Both the position numbers and the translations under genes were made by a program. A stretch of 64,000 bases of DNA from Stackebrandtia endophytica (GTDB lineage: Bacteria > Actinomycetota > Actinomycetes > Mycobacteriales > Micromonosporaceae). The notes beneath the pieces are model-generated. The model was not told where the DNA came from and ran no database searches. It was given only the letters and a program-made list of their open reading frames with translations. Each line of letters starts with the position of its first letter. Position 1 is the stretch's first letter. Of this stretch, positions 45,366-53,518 are shown one piece after another. The DNA is taken from the NCBI RefSeq assembly GCF_006716355.1, contig NZ_VFOW01000001.1, forward strand, positions 3,410,001 to 3,474,000, in the 5' to 3' direction.

Positions 45366-46501
45366 GCCAAGGCGTCGGGGTCGGCCAGGTGTAGGACGGC
45401 GTCCGCGGATCCGATGAGCGACTGATGCAGCGGCGAGTATCCCTGCTGCGGCTCCTGATCGGTGCGGCGCCTGGCAGGCGGGATGGTGGTGGGGTCGATC
45501 AGCCCCCAGCCGGTGACCCGACGTTGTAGAACTCCCTCATAGGTGTCGGAATCCGGATCGGCGAGCCCGAGGGAATCGCTGCGTCCCAGACTGCCGATCA
45601 CGACCGCGTAGCGCCTTCCCAACAACGCATCCACGATGGCGCCGGCGCAGTGGTAGTCCAACTCCATTCCCGCCACGTGCATGCCGGCGAGATCGCGCTG
45701 CACATGTCCGTTGTGGGCACCGACCAGCGTCCCCCCGCGTCCCTCCTCAATGGTGCGAATGTCCAGCAGGTTCTGGGCCATGAGCGCGTCCCGGGTCGCC
45801 AGCAGTACGGAGATCCTCGCACCCTCGTCGATGCGTTGCGCCGCTTTGCGGTGGTACCGCAGCAATCCCAGGGCGGTGGTGAGGTGAATCCGAGCGCGAT
45901 ACCAGTCGGCACGCGACGACGCCGCAATCAGTTCGGGCGCCCGCGCGTGAAGCGTCGTGAGCAGGTCGTCGGCCAGAACTCGCAGTTGAGCGGCCTCCGA
46001 GGTGTCGCCGATCGACGCGGTGGCGTCCAAGATCGCCTCGCTACGACTCCAACGGTCATCCGGCCCGAGCAGGCCCGTCAGATCGAGGTCGAGACCCAGG
46101 TACCCGAGGGCGTACTCCAGATGGTGTCGAGGGCTCGGTGCGCTGGTGTTCTCAGCCGGTAGGTCGAACCCGTGAAAGGTCACCCGGTCGTCGGGATGTT
46201 CGCGGTTGTAATCGCGCATCCAGACGACCAGCTCCCGGTTGGCGGCGATGGCGCTGAAACCGTGCGAGAAGCCGTCGCGCATAACGGTATCGAGATTCTC
46301 ATGTCCACCTTGGATGAAGTCGTCGACCATGAGGGCCGCGACCCGATCGGTTTCCAGGGCGATGGAGCGAAACCCCTCGTCCACCAGATCGGCGAACAGA
46401 TCGTTGCGCAGACGCCCGAAGGCGGGTTCCTGATGGGTCGGCTCTCCGACGGCCAACAGGTCGACGGATGCGGTGATGACGGTTCGAATGTCCTGATTCA
46501 T
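45362..46501 (-). CDS. Erythromycin esterase family protein
   Basis: This 379-residue protein belongs to the EreA/EreB superfamily, which includes macrolide esterases and many proteins of unknown substrate. Catalytic-region motifs are present: LLAVGEPTHQEPAF (the GExxH motif), ALETDR (Glu) and VGAHNGHVQRD (the HNxH motif). I chose the ATG at 46501; an upstream ATG at 46561 is possible. It starts divergent from the small secreted protein genes and ends convergent with the NRPS. It could detoxify or edit a lactone or ester product of the adjacent operon, but that is inference. Confidence 0.82.
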   Translation of the reverse strand: MNQDIRTVITASVDLLAVGEPTHQEPAFGRLRNDLFADLVDEGFRSIALETDRVAALMVDDFIQGGHENLDTVMRDGFSHGFSAIAANRELVVWMRDYNREHPDDRVTFHGFDLPAENTSAPSPRHHLEYALGYLGLDLDLTGLLGPDDRWSRSEAILDATASIGDTSEAAQLRVLADDLLTTLHARAPELIAASSRADWYRARIHLTTALGLLRYHRKAAQRIDEGARISVLLATRDALMAQNLLDIRTIEEGRGGTLVGAHNGHVQRDLAGMHVAGMELDYHCAGAIVDALLGRRYAVVIGSLGRSDSLGLADPDSDTYEGVLQRRVTGWGLIDPTTIPPARRRTDQEPQQGYSPLHQSLIGSADAVLHLADPDALA

Positions 46502-46779
46502 GGGATTCAACGGTATCGTTGAACTTTCGGGTGAGGGTTGGGAGGAATCTCCGCGGTACATTGCTTGAAAGTCTCAAATCAAGGTCATCCGAGACGGTGT
46601 CGAGCGGCGAGGTCCGCGGCGCGGTCGGAACTTGCACAGTGGAGGATCGTCGCCCGCGATGGCGCGGATGGTGGAGAGCAGGTCCTCCGGAGTTCGCAAT
46701 TCATCTCAAAACGGATTTACGCATCATAGGATTCGATGGTTCGGGCATTCGGTGGACAACCTGACCATTGGGGTGACAG

Positions 46780-47211
46780 ATGAGGAACCGTCTTCGTTTC
46801 GTGTCGTCGATACTCGCGATAGCGTCGTTGCTGCTCATCGGAGGTGCTACGAGCGCCGCCGCCTCCTCCGGGGCCGCGGCCGTGGAACCGGCGACCGTCA
46901 CCGAACCACAGGTATGCGACGGTGCCGGGTGTTTCAGCCTGGTGATCGGGCAGGTCGAGGGTCAACAGCAGTATTACGCGATCGGCGCGTATCTCGGTCG
47001 AGACGCCGGAACCATCACCGTGAAACTCGAATACCAGAACATGGTGATCAGCCGCACGATCAGCTGTGTCGCCGACGGTCGCTGTGCCGCCATGACACCG
47101 CTGGTCACCAAGCCGACTGACGGGGCTCACCAGCTGTGCGCCACCGTCGAGTTCGCCGACTCCACCGGCGCCAACCGGCTCGGTCCCTACCAGGCGTGCC
47201 GAGCGATCTGA
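46780..47211 (+). CDS. Small secreted Cys protein, paralogue A
   Basis: This 143-residue protein has a Sec signal peptide (FVSSILAIASLLLIGGATSA, cut near ASS or AAA). The mature part has four spaced cysteine positions (QVCDGAGCFSLV, ISCVADGRCAA, HQLCATVEF, YQACRAI). It is clearly similar to the protein at 47890-48300: both read CFxxxxxxVxGxxQYYAxGxY, LEY, and end CR(A/V)I. The domain is beta-rich, about 100 residues. No activity is known. It is one of three secreted genes in a row. Confidence 0.75.
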   Translation: MRNRLRFVSSILAIASLLLIGGATSAAASSGAAAVEPATVTEPQVCDGAGCFSLVIGQVEGQQQYYAIGAYLGRDAGTITVKLEYQNMVISRTISCVADGRCAAMTPLVTKPTDGAHQLCATVEFADSTGANRLGPYQACRAI

Positions 47212-47373
47212 TTTCGTCATCGCCCACCACCACGGGCTTTAGATCGGGTCAAGTCTCGCTAAAGGAATGAACCGGTCCATTCCCCTAATGTGCGGTCGGC
47301 GACTCGCCGCCACCACTGCAAATAGTGGACGGTGAGCCGCCGGTATGCAAACGCACAACTGGATGGAGGATCG

Positions 47374-47829
47374 GTGACAGACAACAGAGATGGCACCTCG
47401 GGCACCTGGCTGCGTGCCCTGATGGTGGCGATCATCGGGATCGCGTTCGTGGCGACCATGGCCACACCGGCGGCGGCTGAAACGGTGGATACCGATGGAT
47501 CGTCGATCGGCATCGCGTCGTTGGCCGGTGACTGCACCGCGACGGCATTGACCGATCGGCGTGACCGTTCCACCGACACCTTCGGGAGTGGACGGATCAG
47601 CTGCAAGCACGACAACTACTTCCAGATCATCATCGAGGCCAAACTCTACAAAGGCAGCACCCTGATGAAGGTTCACCGGGCGACCTGCAGCGGGCCGCCA
47701 GTGAAGGCCTGCGCCGTCAGTACCCCCATGGTCTCCGGCTCGTCGGGCACCTGGAAGACAGTGGTCACCGCATGGGCCGACATCGGCAAGGACTTCAAGT
47801 ACACGGCTACCCACTCGAAGACCTGGTAA
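47374..47829 (+). CDS. Small secreted protein of the same locus
   Basis: This 151-residue protein starts at the GTG at 47374, with GGAGGA just upstream. It has a Sec signal peptide (LRALMVAIIGIAFVATMATP, AAA cleavage). The mature part has four cysteines (LAGDCTA, RISCKH, RATCSG, VKACAV) and Thr/Ser-rich beta strands. It shares the size and Cys count of its neighbours, but the aligned motif QYYA is absent, so it is at most a distant relative (NYFQIIIEAKLYKG may align with QYYALGTYKGG). Function unknown. Confidence 0.72.
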   Translation: MTDNRDGTSGTWLRALMVAIIGIAFVATMATPAAAETVDTDGSSIGIASLAGDCTATALTDRRDRSTDTFGSGRISCKHDNYFQIIIEAKLYKGSTLMKVHRATCSGPPVKACAVSTPMVSGSSGTWKTVVTAWADIGKDFKYTATHSKTW

Positions 47830-47889
47830 TCCCGGCACCGGCCACCCCGAGGGTGTTCTCGTGGAACACCGAACTGAGAAGAAGGAACG

Positions 47890-48300
47890 ATGAACAAACG
47901 CCTGTCCGTCGTCGCCGCCGTCACCATGCTGATCGTCATGGTCTTCGGCGGAGCCCCGGCAGCCGCCGCAAGCGGCCCCGAAATCACCCCCTACGCATGT
48001 ACCAAACCCATGGAACCCGGCTGCTTCACCATCACTGTGGATAAAGTGGACGGTAAGAGTCAGTACTACGCTCTCGGCACCTACAAGGGTGGTTCCGCCG
48101 GAAGCATCGTCGTCGGCCTCGAATACAAGGGCAGTACCAAATACGGCACCAAGGAGTGCAGGCTCAACCAAACCTGTTCGGCTAGCACCGGCAGCGTCAG
48201 CAAGTCCGGATCCGGTTCGCAGTCCATCTGCGCATCGATCACGTTCAACAGCTGGACCGGTACCAGTGGCGGCCCCTACTGGAAATGCCGCGTGATCTGA
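47890..48300 (+). CDS. Small secreted Cys protein, paralogue B
   Basis: This 136-residue protein has a Sec signal peptide (RLSVVAAVTMLIVMVFGGAP) cut before residue 30. Cysteines in YACTKP, PGCFTI, KECRLN, QTCSAS, QSICASI and WKCRVI match or extend those of paralogue A. The shared core QYYALGTYKGGSAGSIVVGL and the CR(V/A)I end mark a common family. The ATG follows GAAGAAGGAACG. It is probably exported to the surface or medium; role unknown. Confidence 0.75.
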   Translation: MNKRLSVVAAVTMLIVMVFGGAPAAAASGPEITPYACTKPMEPGCFTITVDKVDGKSQYYALGTYKGGSAGSIVVGLEYKGSTKYGTKECRLNQTCSASTGSVSKSGSGSQSICASITFNSWTGTSGGPYWKCRVI

Positions 48301-48407
48301 TCGAATGGAGGGCGGCGGAATCTCACATCGAGGCTCCGTCGCCCGGCCGTGTCGATGTCGGGTGGGTCGACCACCGCACGGACCCCGGGATGCGGCGGGT
48401 TCGCAGT

Positions 48408-48437
48408 ATTGCCTACTCCGCCGACAGGGTAGGCAAT
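48408..48437 (+). terminator. Hairpin after the secreted protein genes
   Basis: A 9-bp stem ATTGCCTAC / GTAGGCAAT has a 12-base loop. It lies about 110 bases after paralogue B, plausible as a late terminator. The stem core GCCTAC/GTAGGC is the same as in the 107-bp repeat family, but the loop and flanks are not. Confidence 0.45.
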
Positions 48438-48527
48438 GTCGACGCTTCTTCCCCTCCGAGGTTGTCTGTGAACCTCGTTCATCGCAGCGGAACAGCGGGT
48501 TTGACGACGGGCCTTTAAGCTGCCTCG

Positions 48528-48956
48528 ATGGTGCTCTTCATCTGGCTGGCCGCTGTCGTGATCGTCGGTGCTCTGGCGTTCGGACTGATCAAGCTGCTGA
48601 CGGCGGGCCGTGGCGGGCACACGGTCCCGGCTCCACCCGGTGGGCCACAACCGAGTGAGATCTGGTGGGCGGAGGTCCCGTTCGCCGACGGGTCGGGGGC
48701 GAAACATCGGCCGTGCCTGGTGTTGTGGTTCGACGGAACGGGGCGCTACACGGTGCTGGCGATCACGAGTCAGGACCAGAGTGGTCGGTCGGACGCGGTG
48801 GCTATCCCGACCCGCCATTGGGATCGCAAGGCCAAGCGTGACAGTTTCCTCAAGTTGCAACCGCGACTGAGGATCCATCGTGGAGGTTTCGATCGGGTGG
48901 CCGGGCGGGTGGATGCCGGCACCTGGCAGCTGGTGAGACGGCGGCATCGGTTCTAG
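48528..48956 (+). CDS. Membrane-anchored PemK/MazF-like protein
   Basis: This 142-residue protein has one N-terminal membrane helix (FIWLAAVVIVGALAFGLI), then a Pro/Gly linker and a domain with the PemK/MazF signature: PSEIWWAEVPFADG, AKHRPCLVLWF (the conserved R-P-x-L-V), TVLAITSQDQ and VAIPTRHWD. MazF-type proteins are mRNA endonucleases of toxin-antitoxin pairs. No antitoxin gene is next to it, and the membrane anchor is unusual. The domain is short but complete, ending just after RLRIHRGGFDRVAGRV. It could be a non-toxic derivative. Confidence 0.7.
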   Translation: MVLFIWLAAVVIVGALAFGLIKLLTAGRGGHTVPAPPGGPQPSEIWWAEVPFADGSGAKHRPCLVLWFDGTGRYTVLAITSQDQSGRSDAVAIPTRHWDRKAKRDSFLKLQPRLRIHRGGFDRVAGRVDAGTWQLVRRRHRF

Positions 48957-49102
48957 GGTGCCCGGTCCGTTGGATGTCGCGGGGCGATGGGTTGGATTCT
49001 CGATGCCAAATCAATAGCGGCTCTTCGGTTCGGGCCGCTTGATTGCATCGATAAACGCTGATATATCTATTGGTCAGGAAACCTTCCTTACTTGGAGATG
49101 AC

Positions 49103-50008
49103 ATGTCACGATTCCGAGTCACGATCGCGATGGCCGCAGCGTCCCTGATCGGCCTGTTCGCGGTACTGCTGCCGACCACGACGGCGTCGGCCGAGGCCGT
49201 CACGCCTGCTCAGGCCTGCGACTATCCCGACTGGGTCGCCGGATCCTGGTACAACGCCGGTGACATCGTGCGATACACCGACGGCAACCACTACATCGCC
49301 GAACACGACAATCCCGGCTACGACCCCGTCATCAGTACCTGGTACTGGGACCCCTACAACTGCGACGGCGGCGGCGACCCCGGTCCCACCGACTTCGTCA
49401 TCTCCGAAGCCCAGTTCAACCAGCTGTTCCCGAACCGGAACCCGTTCTACACCTACGCCGGACTGGTCCAAGCCACCGAAGCGTTCCCGGCATTCGCCTC
49501 AACCGGTGGCGACACGGTGAGCAAACAGGAGGCGGCCGCCTTCCTCGCCAACACCGCCCACGAGACCGGCGACTATGTGCACATCGTGGAGCAGGACACG
49601 TCGAACTATCCGCATTACTGCGACCCGGGACAGTCGTTCGGTTGTCCCGCAGGCGATGCCGCCTACTACGGACGAGGTCCGATACAGCTGAGCTGGAACT
49701 TCAACTACAACGCCGCCGGCAACGCCCTCGGTCTGCCGCTGCTGACCAATCCGTGGCTGGTGGAGCAGGATTCGGCGGTCGCCTGGAAGACGGCTCTGTG
49801 GTACTGGATGACGCAGAGCGGTCCGGGAACCATGACCGCGCACGACGCCATCGTCAACGGACACGGATTCGGACAGACGATCTGGGCCATCAACGGCAGC
49901 CTGGAGTGCAACGGCGGAAATCCCGGCCAGGTGCAGAGCCGGGTCGACCGCTACAACACCATCACCGGACTGATCGGGGTGTCGCCGGGCGGCAACCTGT
50001 ACTGCTGA
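49103..50008 (+). CDS. Secreted GH19 chitinase with CBM5/12 domain
   Basis: This 301-residue secreted enzyme starts from the ATG at 49103, with GGAG before it. It has a signal peptide (residues 1-31) and a small chitin-binding module of the CBM5/12 type (about 39-90: WVAGSWYNAGDIVRYTDGN, STWYWDPYNC). A Gly/Asp/Pro linker leads to a GH19 catalytic domain (about 100-301). The catalytic glutamate is Glu154 in ANTAHETGDY; YYGRGPIQLSWNFNYN and INGSLECNG are family marks. It hydrolyses chitin by inversion. The layout matches Streptomyces ChiC/ChiF-like enzymes. Confidence 0.93.
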   Translation: MSRFRVTIAMAAASLIGLFAVLLPTTTASAEAVTPAQACDYPDWVAGSWYNAGDIVRYTDGNHYIAEHDNPGYDPVISTWYWDPYNCDGGGDPGPTDFVISEAQFNQLFPNRNPFYTYAGLVQATEAFPAFASTGGDTVSKQEAAAFLANTAHETGDYVHIVEQDTSNYPHYCDPGQSFGCPAGDAAYYGRGPIQLSWNFNYNAAGNALGLPLLTNPWLVEQDSAVAWKTALWYWMTQSGPGTMTAHDAIVNGHGFGQTIWAINGSLECNGGNPGQVQSRVDRYNTITGLIGVSPGGNLYC

Positions 50009-50018
50009 TGTCTTCACT

Positions 50019-50055
50019 GCCCCGTTCGAGCCGATGGTGCTCGGGCGGGGCTTTT
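50019..50055 (+). terminator. Terminator of the chitinase gene
   Basis: The stem GCCCCG-CGAGC / GCTCG-CGGGGC ends in TTTT. It starts 10 bases after the stop codon. Confidence 0.88.
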
Positions 50056-50109
50056 CGCTGTCCAACCTGCGGGTCGCACGGTTGTTTGTCATGCACATCC
50101 CTGTGTGGT

Positions 50110-50145
50110 GGACGTTAGTGTGTGTCGCACTGTATAGTGTTGTGT
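50110..50145 (+). promoter_or_regulatory. Probable promoter of the padR gene, leaderless transcript
   Basis: A TATAGT hexamer at 50133-50138 ends seven bases before the GTG start of the PadR gene, so transcription would begin at or next to the start codon. The surrounding GTGT/CACT repeats may be an autoregulatory site. Confidence 0.5.
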
Positions 50146-50484
50146 GTGAGTTCCGAAGAACTGATCGCCGGGCAGGCGCAGGAGTTGCGTCGCGGCACCG
50201 TCGTGCTCGCCTGTCTGGCGCTGCTCGACGAGCCGCAATACGGCTACGCCCTGCTCGAAACGCTCAACAACGCCGACATCGCCGTCGACGGGAACACGCT
50301 CTATCCGCTGTTGCGCCGACTGGAGAAACAGGGCCTGCTCGACAGCGAATGGAACACCGACGAATCCCGCCCCCGAAAGTTCTATCGAATCAGCGACGCC
50401 GGGACCGAAGCCCGCGCCGAACTGATCCGCGAATGGAACGCCCTCGTCGCATCGATGGCACGACTGACAAAGGAAACCCCATGA
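50146..50484 (+). CDS. PadR-family transcriptional regulator
   Basis: This 112-residue protein starts from the GTG at 50146. It has the PadR winged helix: RRGTVVLACLALLDEPQYGY, NTLYPLLRRLEKQGLLDSEW and RPRKFYRISDAG. The C-terminal helix for dimerisation follows. It overlaps the next gene by ATGA. PadR-HAAS pairs are a recurring two-gene module in actinobacteria, in which the regulator controls expression of the membrane partner. Confidence 0.9.
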   Translation: MSSEELIAGQAQELRRGTVVLACLALLDEPQYGYALLETLNNADIAVDGNTLYPLLRRLEKQGLLDSEWNTDESRPRKFYRISDAGTEARAELIREWNALVASMARLTKETP

Positions 50485-51413
50485 CGACCAACACCCTCAC
50501 AGAACGGTACGTGCGCGAAGTCGTCCGCCGTATCCCCGGCGACCAGCGCGATGAGGTCGCCAACGAACTTCGCGCCACCATCGCCGACACCGTCGACGCC
50601 AGGGAGGGCGCCGACCGCGACGCCGTCGAACGGGATGTCATCCAGGAGATGGGGGACCCGATCCGGTTGGCGGCCCGCTACGCCGACCGACCGCTCGCGC
50701 TGATCGGTCCGGTCTTCTACCCGACCTACATCCGGCTGCTCACCACCCTGATGTCCATTGTGCTGCCGATCGTCGTCGTGGTGACCGTCGCCGTCGACAT
50801 CATCGAGAACAACGACCTCGGCTCCGCCATCGGCACCGGCATCGGCGCCACCGTGACCGTCGCCGCCCAGATGTTCGGCTGGTTGACCCTCGTGTTCGCC
50901 TGCATCGAGCGGTGGCAGCCGAAGGGGGACCCGGCAATCGATCCGTGGACGCCGGACCGGCTCCCGGATGTGAAGCTCGCCGACAAGCAGGCGAAGGGCG
51001 CCGTCGCCTCGCTCGTGTGGTACGGATTCCTCATCGCGCTGATCACCTGGCAGCACACCGCGCAGCCGGTCATCCTCGGCGGGGACCGCCTCGAGGTCCT
51101 CAACCCCGTACTGTGGAACAACTGGACGATGTGGACGATCCTCGCGGGTCTCGGTGCGTTGATGGTGATCGAGGTGATCCGACTCGCGGCCCGCCGATGG
51201 ACCATGTCCCTGGCCATCGCCGCATCCGTCGCTGAAGGAGTCTTCGCGGTGCCGCTGATCTGGGTGCTGTACGAACGAGAGTTCTTCAACCCCGAGTTCC
51301 TCGCTAAGATCACCGTCCTCGACGAGTTCTACCTGATCGCGATATTCGGAGTCGTCGCTCTCGGTGTCTTCGAAGTCGTCAACCGGTTCCGCATGCTGAG
51401 CCGAGGCGAGTAG
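50481..51413 (+). CDS. HAAS-domain multi-helix membrane protein
   Basis: This 310-residue protein has a HAAS signalling domain (residues 1-75: ERYVREVVRRIPGDQRDEVA, VIQEMGDPIRLAARYADRP) linked to six or seven membrane helices. HAAS domains lie next to PadR regulators and are thought to interact with them or relay membrane signals. A long hydrophilic loop (RWQPKGDPAIDPWTPDRLPD) sits between helices 2 and 3. Probably a membrane sensor or permease-like component; substrate unknown. Confidence 0.85.
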   Translation: MTTNTLTERYVREVVRRIPGDQRDEVANELRATIADTVDAREGADRDAVERDVIQEMGDPIRLAARYADRPLALIGPVFYPTYIRLLTTLMSIVLPIVVVVTVAVDIIENNDLGSAIGTGIGATVTVAAQMFGWLTLVFACIERWQPKGDPAIDPWTPDRLPDVKLADKQAKGAVASLVWYGFLIALITWQHTAQPVILGGDRLEVLNPVLWNNWTMWTILAGLGALMVIEVIRLAARRWTMSLAIAASVAEGVFAVPLIWVLYEREFFNPEFLAKITVLDEFYLIAIFGVVALGVFEVVNRFRMLSRGE

Positions 51414-51523
51414 TCCCTCCCGGATCGGCGCGTCGTCGCCACCCGAACACCACCGCCGTCGGCGAGGTCCTGCCTCGTCGGTGGCGGTTTCACGTCGGTA
51501 TCCCTCAACGGTGAGATCGGGGT

Positions 51524-51579
51524 CCTCCAACCTCCACCCCTAATTTGATCGTAGTTCGGTTTTGCTGAATGGGAGCTAA
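51524..51579 (+). repeat. 56-bp intergenic direct repeat, copy A
   Basis: Starts CCTCCAACCTCCACCCCTAA and continues TTTGA, a 25-base block identical to copy B at 55409. Overall about seven mismatches and one indel in 56 bases. It lies about 140 bases before the KAP gene. Confidence 0.75.
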
Positions 51580-51721
51580 ACGACCGTCCATGAGGGAGTC
51601 CGTCGAATCGTTGGGGTCTCGTGGGATAATGCGCGGTCGATTTGACGTGTGGCGGGCGGGCGGTATCTATGTAATGCTGCCGATTCCGGCATTGTCGGCC
51701 GTGTGGCAAAGGGGACGAGGC

Positions 51722-53353
51722 TTGACGGAGAAGAATCCGGTCCGGTATTCGAACAACCTGCCCTATCTGTTGCTCAACGACCAGCCCATCGACGACCATG
51801 ACGCCGATTTGTTGGACCGATCCGAGATCGCGCGGGGAATCGCCGAGGCCATCGAATCATCGCGAACCATCACTCCGTTGGTCATGGCCGTCGACGCCGG
51901 ATGGGGGATGGGGAAGAGCTCGCTGCTGCGGCAGATCGATCGGGAGCTCGCCGACTCACCCGGCATCGTCCCCGTGCATTTCAACGCGTGGATCACCGAC
52001 GGTGAACGTGCTCTGGAGAGCCTCATCAAATCGGTCCTGCACAAGATCGACGACAACATCGTGCGGCGATGGTTCCGAACGGTCACGCGCCAAGGCCCGC
52101 TGCTGGGCGTGGCTCGGGCCATCGTGATGATCGTCGCCCGGTTCCTGGGAGGAAGACGACTCGTCGACGACGCCTGGAACGCCCTGGCCGGTGACGCCCA
52201 ATCCCTGCACACCGTGCGATCGGCCATCGGCGACCTGCTGAATGACTGGGTGGATCGCGGCATCCGGTCGGGGACCGACCGGATGCTCGTCGTCTTCATC
52301 GACGACCTCGATCGCTGCTCCCACGACGTGATCATCAAGATCTGCGAGGCGATCAAGCTGTACCTGGACGTGCCGGGGCTCATGTTCGTGATCTCCTGCG
52401 ACCAGTCCACACTGGCCAACAGCGCCGCCCACGCCACCGGCGCCCCCGGACATGAATACCTGGAGAAGATCATTCAGGTGGCCTATCGGGTGCCGCCGCC
52501 CGACGCGGATCAGTTGGGCGCACTCATCAGGGGATATGCGCGGCAGGCCCGGATCGAGTCCGTCATCGACGAGACGGTGGTGTCGATCCTGATCGCACGA
52601 ACCGGCCGCAATCCCCGCCGCATCAAACGCATATTCAACAGTTTTGTTCTCGAATACCGGCTCGACCTCGCCTGGCAACGCTCCCCATTGGGCAGTGTCC
52701 AGTTGGTCACCGCGATTCTGCTCCAGCACCTCTACCCGGCGTTCTACGACCTGCTGCTCAACGACGACAGCGATGTCGACGTCATCGGACGGTTCCTGGA
52801 CTACGCCAAGTTCGTCCAGTATGAACTGTCGCCACCGGAGCGCGCCGATCCATGGTGGAGCATGGTTCGAAGCCTGTCCGAGTCAATGGGACTGCCCAAA
52901 CCGAACTCGCCGACCGAGCTGGATCGGTTGCACGGCCACGTACCCACGGAGTTCCGAAATCTGGCGCGCAACAACACCTTCGTCGCGCTGCTACACGGAA
53001 TCGGGGGCGCCGAAGTGCGAACGGTGTTCCAAGCTCAACTGTTGCGACGCCCGCTGGCGACCGAAGTTCCACGAGTGCCCGAAACTCGAATGTCCGACAA
53101 CCTGATGCTCGACGGGATGCGAATCATCCGGGTGAGCGACGAACCGCAATCCGAGGGCGTGCCGAGGCTGCTCGAATCGCACGGTGCCGAGGTGACCGTC
53201 TTCACCTCCGCCGACGAATCCAACCCGGTGATCCTGACCGTTCAACCCGATGTCGTGATCTCCGACATCACCAGGGGCGACGACAGAGAAGCCGGGTTCC
53301 GGCAGGTCGAGAACCTCCGAACCGCCGGGTATCAAGGCGCGATCGTGTTCTAG
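51722..53353 (+). CDS. KAP-family P-loop NTPase with truncated receiver-like domain
   Basis: This protein has 543 residues from the TTG at 51722 (GGGGACGAGG upstream); ATG starts further up are possible. The KAP NTPase core has Walker A at residue 65 (DAGWGMGKSSLL) and Walker B at 194 (MLVVFIDDLDRC), with VPGLMFVISCDQS and RNPRRIKRIFNSF sensor segments. The usual KAP membrane hairpin is weak or absent. From about residue 460 the end resembles a response-regulator receiver (MRIIRVSDEPQSEGVPRLLE, PDVVISDITRG, LRTAGYQGAIVF). It stops at TAG where a receiver would continue, and the following DNA supplies the missing end in the same frame. KAP proteins are often found in defence systems. Confidence 0.8.
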   Translation: MTEKNPVRYSNNLPYLLLNDQPIDDHDADLLDRSEIARGIAEAIESSRTITPLVMAVDAGWGMGKSSLLRQIDRELADSPGIVPVHFNAWITDGERALESLIKSVLHKIDDNIVRRWFRTVTRQGPLLGVARAIVMIVARFLGGRRLVDDAWNALAGDAQSLHTVRSAIGDLLNDWVDRGIRSGTDRMLVVFIDDLDRCSHDVIIKICEAIKLYLDVPGLMFVISCDQSTLANSAAHATGAPGHEYLEKIIQVAYRVPPPDADQLGALIRGYARQARIESVIDETVVSILIARTGRNPRRIKRIFNSFVLEYRLDLAWQRSPLGSVQLVTAILLQHLYPAFYDLLLNDDSDVDVIGRFLDYAKFVQYELSPPERADPWWSMVRSLSESMGLPKPNSPTELDRLHGHVPTEFRNLARNNTFVALLHGIGGAEVRTVFQAQLLRRPLATEVPRVPETRMSDNLMLDGMRIIRVSDEPQSEGVPRLLESHGAEVTVFTSADESNPVILTVQPDVVISDITRGDDREAGFRQVENLRTAGYQGAIVF

Positions 53354-53479
53354 ACCGGTTTCGTCGACCCCGCCCGCAAAGCCCGGGCCAGGCGACTCGA
53401 CGCGAGTATCACCGCCGACATCTCCACCCTCGTCGGTTTGTTGTTCCAGTTGAGGAACAACGTCTTCGCCGCCAAATGA
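53354..53479 (+). other. In-frame continuation after the amber codon
   Basis: Directly after TAG (53351-53353) the frame stays open for 41 codons to TGA. It starts TGFVDPARKARARRLDAS and ends LLFQLRNNVFAAK, which reads as the last strand and helices of a receiver-like domain. Codon use is like real coding sequence. It could be read by amber suppression or be the fossil of an intact gene. Confidence 0.7.
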
Positions 53480-53518
53480 TCGTCGCGCCCTCGGATGCGG
53501 CATGGATACCGTTGCCCG

